Assembly: GCA_014867205.1 (NCBI GenBank)
Contig: WGUO01000026.1
Location: 1-47,266 of the forward strand
Origin: Muribaculaceae bacterium
Lineage (GTDB): Bacteria; Bacteroidota; Bacteroidia; Bacteroidales; Muribaculaceae
Direction of reading: 5' to 3'
DNA length: 47,266 bases
Part shown: in pieces, positions 8,995-15,425 of the stretch
Layout: each line of letters opens with the position of its first letter
Numbering within the stretch: position 1 is the first letter of the stretch
The notes under the pieces: model-generated
What the model saw: the letters and a program-made list of their open reading frames with translations, nothing else
Told to the model about the DNA's origin: nothing
The model's database searches: none
Position numbers and translations under genes: made by a program

Positions 8995-9594
8995 TTACTT
9001 CTTGACTTTGTTGTAACGTGCGTTGAGGCCCTCCACGACCTCGTCGGTTATGTCGAGCTCGGGGTTGATGTAGAGGGTAGCGGCCTTGAAGAGGATCGCG
9101 TCATAGCCCCGGGTCTTGTTGTATGTCTCGATAAAGGCGTTGATCGAGTCGTTGATGGCCTTCTGGGCCTGCTCGGCGGCCTGGGCGAGATTGGCCTGGA
9201 GGTTCTGCATGCTGCGCTGCGCGTCGTTCTGCATGTTGGCCATCTTCTGCTCGTCCTGCTTGTACGATGCCTCCGAGAGATAGCCGTTGTTCTGCATCTT
9301 GTTCTGAACGGTGGTCGCGAAATTCTGGATCTTGTTCTGATGCTGCTTCATCTGGCTCTCGGCATTGTTCTGCATGCGGAGCATCTCGTCGTTATAGTCC
9401 TTGGCGAGATTGTAGCGGCTTAGAATAGTATCAAGGTCAACATAGCGGTAATTGGGAAGGACCGAGGCTTTCTTCTCGGCCCTGGCCTTGGCAGGGGCCG
9501 CGGCATCCTTCTTGTCGCCGCCGCATGAGACGGCACCGACCGTAACGAGGGCCGATAGCGCGAGCGCGGCGAGTGTGCTGTAATTTTTTTTCAT
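8995..9594 (-). CDS. OmpH/Skp-like lipoprotein
   Basis: A 199-residue protein with a lipoprotein signal peptide: positively charged MKKN start, hydrophobic stretch, and lipobox AVSC with Cys24. The mature part begins with a short Ala/Lys linker, then YRYVDLDTILSRYN, the start typical of OmpH/Skp chaperones. Next come about 100 residues rich in Q, N, M, A and K that should form the long coiled-coil arms (KQHQNKIQNFATTVQNK and following). Skp family proteins hold unfolded outer-membrane proteins in the periplasm. This copy is lipid-anchored, so it would work at a membrane face. It is not beside bamA here, so a specialised paralogue is likely. A TACTTTTG box at 9719-9712 might be its -7 element, but the -33 element is not evident. 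Confidence 0.8.
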   Translation of the reverse strand: MKKNYSTLAALALSALVTVGAVSCGGDKKDAAAPAKARAEKKASVLPNYRYVDLDTILSRYNLAKDYNDEMLRMQNNAESQMKQHQNKIQNFATTVQNKMQNNGYLSEASYKQDEQKMANMQNDAQRSMQNLQANLAQAAEQAQKAINDSINAFIETYNKTRGYDAILFKAATLYINPELDITDEVVEGLNARYNKVKK

Positions 9595-9841
9595 TTTATG
9601 GTGTTAAGTAATATTCCGGGGTTAGGGGTTGGAGGGCTTTTTGCGAGCCGGCACATGGTGACGGCAGGCATGGCCCTGAGCGCCTTTGTCGCCTCCCAGA
9701 CAAAAGCAAAGCAAAAGTAATGATATTCCCAATAATATAATAATGAGAAGCGTTAATTTCACTTTTTTTAATATTTGAGGGCCTTCGGAGGAGAGCCGTG
9801 GCCATGTTTTAGGCGCAAATTTACATAAAAAATCCCAAATC

Positions 9842-9874
9842 TTGGCGTTATGTGAGAATATTTTGTTAACTTTG
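9842..9874 (+). promoter_or_regulatory. Probable promoter of the pepD-muramidase-pepD cluster
   Basis: TAACTTTG (9867-9874) fits the Bacteroidetes -7 box. A TTG lies 22 bases upstream (9842-9844), slightly long for the usual spacing. The transcript would carry a leader of about 115 bases. Confidence 0.45.
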
Positions 9875-9886
9875 GGAAATTGCACG

Positions 9887-9949
9887 CGGCTGCTGTGGCT
9901 ACAGCAGCCGACGTGGCTGCCGCGGAGTCGCGCCCTGCGCGTGGCGCGA
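9887..9949 (+). other. Two GC-rich hairpins in the pepD leader
   Basis: CGGCTGCTGT (9887-9896) and ACAGCAGCCG (9901-9910) form a perfect 10-bp stem with a 4-base loop. TCGCGCC (9928-9934) and GGCGCGA (9943-9949) form a second 7-bp stem. Both lie between the predicted transcript start and the pepD ATG at 9996. No U-run follows, so they are not classical terminators. Confidence 0.5.
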
Positions 9950-9995
9950 AGTCTGCGGATTGGAACGCTAATGTATTATTAAATAAAATATTACT

Positions 9996-11453
9996 ATGGA
10001 AGTAAAAGACCTTAAACCGGAATTGATCTGGAAGTGCTTTGATGAAGTGACAAAAATTCCACGTCCGTCGTGCCATGAAGAGCAGATCCGCGACTTTCTG
10101 CTTAAGTTTGCAGCCGACCATGGGGTCGTTGCCAAGACCGACAAGGTCGGCAACGTGGTGATGAAGCGTCCGGCCACACCGGGCTATGAGAACGCGCCCG
10201 TAGTTATTCTGCAGGGACATATGGATATGGTGGCCGAGAAGAACAGCGACTGCGACCATGACTTCATGAAGGATCCCATCGAGACATATGTAGACGGCGA
10301 CTGGGTTAAGGCCCGCGGCACTACCCTCGGCGCCGACAACGGAATAGGTGTGGCCGCAGCCATGGCCGCCATGATTGATCCCGACCTGGTGCATGGTCCG
10401 CTCGAGGCCCTCTTTACGGTCAATGAGGAGATAGGTCTCGAAGGGGCGCAGAATCTGGGCAAGGACATGATCTCTGGCTCGATTCTGATCAACATGGACT
10501 CAGAGGATGACGGCGAGATATTCGTAGGCTGCGCAGGCGGCATCGATACAACCGCCGAATTCACATACCAGCGCAGCTACACGCCCGAAAACTTTGTGTA
10601 CATGCGCATCTCGGTGAGCGGCCTGCTCGGCGGCCACTCAGGCTCTGACATCAACCTCGGCCGCGCCAACGCCAACAAGATCATAGCGCGCTTCATCTGG
10701 GAGTGCTCGCAGAAATGGGACATCACAGTCTGCGAGATCGAGGGGGGCAACCTGCGCAACGCGATTCCGCGTGAGGCACATGCAGTGTTCGGCGTCCACA
10801 CCGACCATTTCGAGGAACTCAAGCATCACCTTAAGAGATACCAGTCCGAGATACTCGACGAGTACAACGGCGTTGAGCCTTCGATGGCATTCAAGATCGA
10901 GGCATGCGACCGCCCGGAATTCTGCATGGACTCCAAGACCTCGATCACCATGGTACGCGCCATCTACTCCGCACCTCACGGAGTCTACTCGATGAGCCGC
11001 GACATAGAGGGACTCGTGGAGACATCGACCAACCTTGCCGCGGTCAAGATGCTCGACAACAACGTGGTGCGTATCACCACATCGCAGCGTTCGTCGGTCG
11101 AGAGCCGCAAGAACGACATCGCCGGACAGGTAGAGGCTCATTTCCAGCTCGCAGGCGCCAAGGTGACTCACAGTGACGGTTATCCCGGCTGGGCCCCGAA
11201 CATGAAGTCGCCCATAATGAAGATCTCGGCAGATGCGTACGAGGAACTGTTCGGTGTGCGCCCGGCCATCAAGGCCATACATGCCGGACTTGAGTGCGGT
11301 CTCTTCCTGACCAGACACCCAAACCTCGACATGGTGAGCTTCGGCCCGACAATGACCGGCGTACACTCACCCGACGAGAAACTTCTTATTCCTACAGTAG
11401 AGAAATTCTGGAAACATCTGGCACTTGTGCTTGAAAAAGTCGCCAGGTCATGA
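9996..11453 (+). CDS. pepD: M20C aminoacyl-histidine dipeptidase, copy 1
   Basis: Cytosolic non-specific dipeptidase of the PepD (M20C) family, a di-zinc enzyme that cleaves dipeptides including beta-alanyl-histidine and Xaa-His. Metal ligands and catalytic residues are readable by family pattern: His75 and Asp77 in LQGHMDMV, Asp114 in LGADNG, Glu144/Glu145 in VNEEIGLEG, Asp168 in NMDSED, and His457 in GVHSPDE. The lid domain lies in the middle (about 190-400). It has no signal peptide. Length is 485 residues, normal for PepD. The stop codon TGA overlaps the ATG of the following muramidase gene (ATGA), indicating translational coupling. A paralogue of exactly the same length follows the muramidase. 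Confidence 0.95.
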   Translation: MEVKDLKPELIWKCFDEVTKIPRPSCHEEQIRDFLLKFAADHGVVAKTDKVGNVVMKRPATPGYENAPVVILQGHMDMVAEKNSDCDHDFMKDPIETYVDGDWVKARGTTLGADNGIGVAAAMAAMIDPDLVHGPLEALFTVNEEIGLEGAQNLGKDMISGSILINMDSEDDGEIFVGCAGGIDTTAEFTYQRSYTPENFVYMRISVSGLLGGHSGSDINLGRANANKIIARFIWECSQKWDITVCEIEGGNLRNAIPREAHAVFGVHTDHFEELKHHLKRYQSEILDEYNGVEPSMAFKIEACDRPEFCMDSKTSITMVRAIYSAPHGVYSMSRDIEGLVETSTNLAAVKMLDNNVVRITTSQRSSVESRKNDIAGQVEAHFQLAGAKVTHSDGYPGWAPNMKSPIMKISADAYEELFGVRPAIKAIHAGLECGLFLTRHPNLDMVSFGPTMTGVHSPDEKLLIPTVEKFWKHLALVLEKVARS

Positions 11454-12211
11454 AACTTCCCGCATTACTACTCCTGCCCGCCATAGTGTGGACAGGAGCG
11501 GCATGCGGCGAGAGCGTGGCGACCGAGCCGGGAGCGGCTGATGCCGGGTCCGGCAGTTCCCTACTGGAGGCCGACAGCCTCAGGGTCGCCAGGTTCCCCG
11601 CGGACTCACTGCCCGCGGCCGACAAGGATTCCCGCTACACCCATCTCACCGACGAGGATTTCCGCATAGTCGCCGACGAACTCGGCGTGGAGGTGGCGGC
11701 CATCAAGGCCGTAGTGCTCATCGAGGCCGGCAAGCAGATGAAGGGCTTCTACGCGCCCGGAGTGCCGGTGGTCAATTTCGATGCGGCCATGTACCGCGCC
11801 CATGCCGGCAAGGGAACCAACCGTAAGGGAGACAAGGACGCCAAGGTCCCCCCGGGACTGTCCGGATATGCCCTGCGCGAATGGACACAGCTCGTCAACG
11901 CGCGGCGCAGGAATGTTGACGGCGCCAACATGGGTACATTCTGGGGAATGTTCCAGATCGGCGGCTTCAACTATAAACAATGCGGATGCGAGAGCGTTGG
12001 AGAAATGGTTAGGCTTATGTCTGAGTCCGAGTTCTCGCAGCTTGAGCTCTTCGCAAAGTTCATCACCAACACCGGGATGCTTGCCGACCTCAAGGCCAGG
12101 AACTGGGCAGGATTCGCCCGCAAATACAACGGGGCGAGCTATGCGCGCCGCGGATATCACACGCGCATGGCGGCCGCATACCGCAAGTTCAAGAGTGCGG
12201 AGAGTAAGTAA
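11450..12211 (+). CDS. Lipoprotein with a phage-endolysin-type N-acetylmuramidase domain
   Basis: A 253-residue protein. The N-terminus is a signal peptide with lipobox TGAAC (Cys19), followed by an Ala/Ser/Gly/Asp linker to about residue 60. From 65 to 245 it follows the N-acetylmuramidase family (PF11860, formerly DUF3380) known from phage endolysins: VLIEAGKQMKGF with Glu92 as the likely catalytic acid, then VPVVNFDAAMYRAH, GTFWGMFQIGGFNYKQC, MSESEFSQLELFAKFI and NWAGFARKYNGASY. Such domains hydrolyse the MurNAc-GlcNAc bond of peptidoglycan. Lipid anchoring would place it at the inner or outer membrane, facing the wall. Its ATG overlaps the stop of pepD copy 1, and pepD copy 2 starts 32 bases after its stop. 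No other phage genes surround it, so it looks domesticated. Family assignment is strong; substrate and role are inferred. Confidence 0.85.
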   Translation: MKLPALLLLPAIVWTGAACGESVATEPGAADAGSGSSLLEADSLRVARFPADSLPAADKDSRYTHLTDEDFRIVADELGVEVAAIKAVVLIEAGKQMKGFYAPGVPVVNFDAAMYRAHAGKGTNRKGDKDAKVPPGLSGYALREWTQLVNARRRNVDGANMGTFWGMFQIGGFNYKQCGCESVGEMVRLMSESEFSQLELFAKFITNTGMLADLKARNWAGFARKYNGASYARRGYHTRMAAAYRKFKSAESK

Positions 12212-12243
12212 CATTCGACCAACCAACTTATAAATACCGATAT

Positions 12244-13701
12244 ATGAAAATCACAGATCTTAAGCCCGGACTTGTCTGGGAGATTTTTGATGAAATCACC
12301 AAGGTGCCCCGCCCGACCCATCATCTCAAGAAGATGGAGGCCTTTTTGGTGGACTGGGCAAAACGCCACAACATAGAGGTTCACACCGACGAGGTCGGCA
12401 ACGTGATGATGCGCGTGCCGGCAACCACGGGACATGAGAACGCCCCGACAGTAATACTTCAGGGGCACCAGGACATGGTGGCCGAGAAGACACCCGAGAG
12501 CAGTCACGACTTCATGAACGACCCTATCGAGACGATAGTCGACGGCGAGTGGGTGCGTGCCAACGGCACGACGCTCGGCGCTGACAACGGCCTGGGCTGC
12601 GCCACGGCCATGGCCTGCCTGATCGACCCGGACCTGGTGCACGGACCGCTCGAGGCTCTGCTGACCGTCGACGAGGAGCAGGGCCTAATCGGGGCCAACG
12701 GACTGCAGAAGGGATTCGTGACCGGCAACATCCTGCTTAACCTCGACTCAGAGGAGATGGGTTCGCTCGTGATCGGATGTGCCGGCGGCAAGGTCACGAT
12801 ATGCACACTTCCCGTGACACGCCAGTCGGCTCCCGACGGCGTATTCTTTGAGGTGGAACTCGGCGGCCTAAAGGGTGGACACTCGGGCATGGAGATCAAT
12901 CTTGGCCGCGCCAACGCCAACCAGCAGCTGGCCCGTTTCCTCTGGGAGGCTGACCGTCGCACGCCGCTCGAGCTGTCGTACATCGACGGAGGAGGCCTGG
13001 CCAATGCCATTCCGCGCGACGCCAAGGCTGTGGTATGCGTAAGCCGTGATGACGCCGAGGCCTTCGCCGCGTTCGCCGCTGAGTTCAGCGCCACGCTGCA
13101 TGCCGAGTTTGACGCCGTGGAGAATCCCGATTTCAAGTTTGAGGTGCGCGAGTGCAAGCCTCAGGCAGAGATTATCGAGAGCCAGATGGCGCATAACCTG
13201 ATAGCAGCGATTTTCGCATGCCCCAACGGAGTGCAGACAATGTCGGCCGCGATACCGGGACTGGTGGAGACATCAGACAACCTGGCCTCTGTCAAAATGC
13301 TTCGCGACAACGAGATTGAGATAACGATACATCAGCGCTCGTCGGTCGACTCGCGTCGTGACGAGATCGCTGACCGTGTAAGCGCCCTCTTCGGCATGAT
13401 TGGAGCAGACATCAAGTTCGATGACTCATATGTGGGCTGGGAGCCTAACACCAACTCGCCTGTGCTCAAGGTCGCAGAGGAGAGCTACCGCAAGCTCTTC
13501 GGCAACGACCCGAAGGTAGAGGCGCTGCACGCCGGACTCGAGTGCGGACTCTTCCTTGAGAAGATGCCGCACCTTGACATGGTCAGCTTCGGCCCTACCC
13601 TCAAGGATATCCACTCGCCGGGCGAGAAGGCCAACATCAAGAGCGTACAGGAATTCTACGAGCTCCTGGCCGAGATTCTGCGTCGCCTTGCCGACAAATA
13701 A
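12244..13701 (+). CDS. pepD: M20C aminoacyl-histidine dipeptidase, copy 2
   Basis: A second PepD-family dipeptidase, also 485 residues and similar to copy 1 along its whole length (by eye about half of the N-terminal residues are identical). All metal and catalytic positions are kept at the same numbers: His75 and Asp77 (LQGHQDMV), Asp114 (LGADNG), Glu144/Glu145 (VDEEQGL), Asp168 (NLDSEE) and His457 (DIHSPGE). It is cytoplasmic, with no signal peptide. Both copies therefore look active, and the pair probably arose by duplication with later divergence of the lid domain. The transcript ends at a strong terminator (13773-13806), which makes pepD1-muramidase-pepD2 a three-gene unit. Specificity differences between the copies cannot be read from the sequence. 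Confidence 0.95.
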   Translation: MKITDLKPGLVWEIFDEITKVPRPTHHLKKMEAFLVDWAKRHNIEVHTDEVGNVMMRVPATTGHENAPTVILQGHQDMVAEKTPESSHDFMNDPIETIVDGEWVRANGTTLGADNGLGCATAMACLIDPDLVHGPLEALLTVDEEQGLIGANGLQKGFVTGNILLNLDSEEMGSLVIGCAGGKVTICTLPVTRQSAPDGVFFEVELGGLKGGHSGMEINLGRANANQQLARFLWEADRRTPLELSYIDGGGLANAIPRDAKAVVCVSRDDAEAFAAFAAEFSATLHAEFDAVENPDFKFEVRECKPQAEIIESQMAHNLIAAIFACPNGVQTMSAAIPGLVETSDNLASVKMLRDNEIEITIHQRSSVDSRRDEIADRVSALFGMIGADIKFDDSYVGWEPNTNSPVLKVAEESYRKLFGNDPKVEALHAGLECGLFLEKMPHLDMVSFGPTLKDIHSPGEKANIKSVQEFYELLAEILRRLADK

Positions 13702-13772
13702 GACATTATGACAGGTAAATAAGACACTAAGACAGGGTAGGTCAGTATGTGGCCGCCGCTGAATAAAAATTA

Positions 13773-13806
13773 GTTCGCCATCCCGGCCGGGATGGCGAAC
13801 TTTTTT
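13773..13806 (+). terminator. Intrinsic terminator of the pepD-muramidase-pepD operon
   Basis: A 28-base perfect palindrome (13773-13800) with arms GTTCGCCATCCCGG and CCGGGATGGCGAAC is followed directly by six T residues. It is a classical rho-independent terminator. Confidence 0.92.
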
Positions 13807-13871
13807 AATGTGCGGGCATTATAGTAGGTAGAGGAGTCTGACGACAAAGACTCCCGTTAAACTATAGACTT

Positions 13872-14522
13872 ATGCTGGATTTTCTTTCTATAGGAGTATT
13901 TATCGACGGTGGCTACTACGCGAAGATAAATCGCGCGCTCAAGGCGCGCGACCGGTCAATCATACGCGTCAGCTCGCTGTTCGAATATATAACATCTGAA
14001 CTCGCCATGCAGGAGGGCCTGAACATATCTGACTGCCAGATCACCGAGGCTCATTATTTCCGTGGCCGGTTCAGGGTCAAGGAGGCATATGACAAGCATC
14101 TGCTGTATAATGAGCGGAAGTTCGAGGACACGCTGATCGAGAACGACGTGGTGTTTCACTACAAGCATCTGCGCGAGGTGGAGCGCGACGGTCAGACCGA
14201 GGTGCTCGAGAAGGGCGTTGACGTATGGTTCGCCCTCGAGGCATATGAACTCGCGACGTTCCGCAAGTTCGACTATGTGGTGCTGATCACCGGCGATGCC
14301 GACCATCAGATGCTGGTCCGCAAACTCAAGGCATTGAAGATCAAGACTGTGCTGATGACATGGAATATCGGCGAGGTCGACAACACGTCGCAGATGCTGC
14401 GCGACGAGGCCGGACAGCACTGGGAACTCTCGATGATAGTGGACAACAACCCGCAGTTGCGTAAGATGCTTCTGTACCGGCTCCGCGAGCCAGCGGTCTC
14501 GCCATTAGGTGATAATTTTTAA
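13872..14522 (+). CDS. NYN domain (LabA/DUF88-type) protein
   Basis: A 216-residue protein of the NYN/PIN-like nuclease fold. The N-terminal strand ends in VFIDGGYYAK with Asp12. EKGVDVWFALEAYELA (Asp117) and YVVLITGDADHQMLV (Asp142, Asp144) supply the other conserved acidic residues around the predicted metal site. NYN proteins are generally RNases or RNA-binding proteins; the target here is unknown. After residue about 195 a short tail carries no known motif. A small lipoprotein gene follows after 28 bases and is probably co-transcribed. Upstream is a hairpin GGAGTCT/AGACTCC at 13833-13854. I see no strict TAnnTTTG box, so the promoter is unassigned. Confidence 0.85.
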   Translation: MLDFLSIGVFIDGGYYAKINRALKARDRSIIRVSSLFEYITSELAMQEGLNISDCQITEAHYFRGRFRVKEAYDKHLLYNERKFEDTLIENDVVFHYKHLREVERDGQTEVLEKGVDVWFALEAYELATFRKFDYVVLITGDADHQMLVRKLKALKIKTVLMTWNIGEVDNTSQMLRDEAGQHWELSMIVDNNPQLRKMLLYRLREPAVSPLGDNF

Positions 14523-14550
14523 AGAAAAAAATTAATAAAACGATAGAAAT

Positions 14551-15075
14551 ATGAAAAGGAATTTATCATTAGTAATGAAGGGCCTTATGGCACTCGCGCT
14601 GGTATTAGTGATGGCCTCGTGCGGCAGCAAGACCCCCACGCCTGAATCGGTTGCCCAGAGGCTGTCTGCCAACGAGACTCTGACTCAGGATGATTACACC
14701 GCCATGATCGACTATTGCGGGAAGTATGCCGAGGAGGCGCAGTCATATTATGACGCAATCAATGCACAGCCTAATGACTCGACGACCGAGGCAGTCAGGG
14801 CTGCAGGCAATCTTGCCGCCCTCTACGCCAAGTATACCTATCTTGACCAGTTCCGCACGGCTCTCGCTCAGACTGACATCTCGCAGCTTGGAGCCGAGAA
14901 TGAGAAGAAGGTCAACGAATATGCAAAATACCAGGGATTTCCCCTGCCGGTGGGCGAAGGCGCCAATCTTGAGGATCCCAACGTGGTCGGAATGATCGAG
15001 CAGACTCCCGATTCAGATACGACCGGAGTCATCTCGCAGGGCGCGGGTGAGGCTGTTGACATAAATGTGAAATAA
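14551..15075 (+). CDS. Small hypothetical lipoprotein
   Basis: A 174-residue protein with a clear lipoprotein signal: KR-rich start, hydrophobic stretch and lipobox MASC (Cys24). The mature part is acidic and mostly predicted helical from residues 34 to 125 (ESVAQRLSANETLTQDDY onward, with paired tyrosines), and ends in a Gly/Asp/Thr-rich tail. It carries no catalytic motif that I recognise, and I cannot assign a family. It follows the NYN gene by 28 bases on the same strand. A weak hairpin at 15199-15224 may end the transcript. Confidence 0.75.
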   Translation: MKRNLSLVMKGLMALALVLVMASCGSKTPTPESVAQRLSANETLTQDDYTAMIDYCGKYAEEAQSYYDAINAQPNDSTTEAVRAAGNLAALYAKYTYLDQFRTALAQTDISQLGAENEKKVNEYAKYQGFPLPVGEGANLEDPNVVGMIEQTPDSDTTGVISQGAGEAVDINVK

Positions 15076-15198
15076 GAAACAAGTCAAGTGATAGAACTTG
15101 TGTAATGCCCCGGCTGATTCTTTCGCACATGTTGAGGAAAGAAGATAAGGCAGATGTCGGGGTGTGAGATACGGGTATTTCCCGGCCGCTAACTTACT

Positions 15199-15224
15199 GG
15201 CGGAGTCGTCAGCACGGCTCCGCC
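15199..15224 (+). terminator. Hairpin at the end of the NYN-lipoprotein unit
   Basis: GGCGGAG (15199-15205) pairs with CTCCGCC (15218-15224); a U-G pair and CGT/ACG extend the stem to 11 bp with a 4-base loop. No strong T-run follows, so terminator function is only probable. Confidence 0.4.
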
Positions 15225-15237
15225 TTAACTCTGCTTA

Positions 15238-15268
15238 TTGTGTAATTGCGGTTTTTTTTATACTTTTG
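15238..15268 (+). promoter_or_regulatory. Promoter of glmS
   Basis: TTG (15238-15240), a 20-base spacer and TACTTTTG (15261-15268) match the Bacteroidetes consensus exactly. The predicted start near 15275 gives a long leader before the ATG at 15426. Confidence 0.75.
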
Positions 15269-15293
15269 TCGAGAAAAATTCGTTTTTTTAAAA

Positions 15294-15397
15294 GTGCGAC
15301 AACTCTCTTGCAAGAAATTGGTGTGTTTATAAACCGCTAACTTATTTAATGTTAGGATATTAGGTTAATTTGCCGCCTTTTGGGCAAAATGTCGCAC
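15294..15397 (+). promoter_or_regulatory. Possible structured leader of glmS
   Basis: GTGCGACA at 15294-15301 is the exact reverse complement of TGTCGCAC at 15390-15397. Pairing would enclose an 88-base domain that includes a TTTGCC/GGCAAA hairpin. The distal arm ends 28 bases before the glmS ATG. I do not recognise a known riboswitch or the glmS ribozyme core. Confidence 0.35.
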
Positions 15398-15425
15398 GTC
15401 AGCAACCCAACAATTCTAATATAAT

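Larger units (their letters stand above)
9595..9995. other. Divergent intergenic region between the OmpH-like gene and pepD copy 1
   Basis: This 401-base spacer holds a G-rich motif TTAGGGGTTGGAG (9622-9634) just upstream of the minus-strand gene, a possible minus-strand -7 box at 9712-9719, a plus-strand promoter candidate at 9842-9874, and two GC-rich hairpins (9887-9910, 9928-9949) in the pepD leader. The short ORFs here look like chance. Confidence 0.6.
15076..15425. other. Intergenic region and leader upstream of glmS
   Basis: This 350-base gap contains a possible terminator hairpin (15199-15224), the glmS promoter (15238-15268) and a leader of about 150 bases with complementary segments GTGCGACA (15294-15301) and TGTCGCAC (15390-15397). 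A smaller TTTGCC/GGCAAA hairpin (15369-15388) sits just inside the distal segment. I see no coding region. Confidence 0.65.

Noticed and set aside
15269..15425. glmS ribozyme in the glmS leader
   Set aside because: The known ribozyme core and cleavage-site context are not recognisable, and that ribozyme is characteristic of Firmicutes. Only simple complementary segments are seen.
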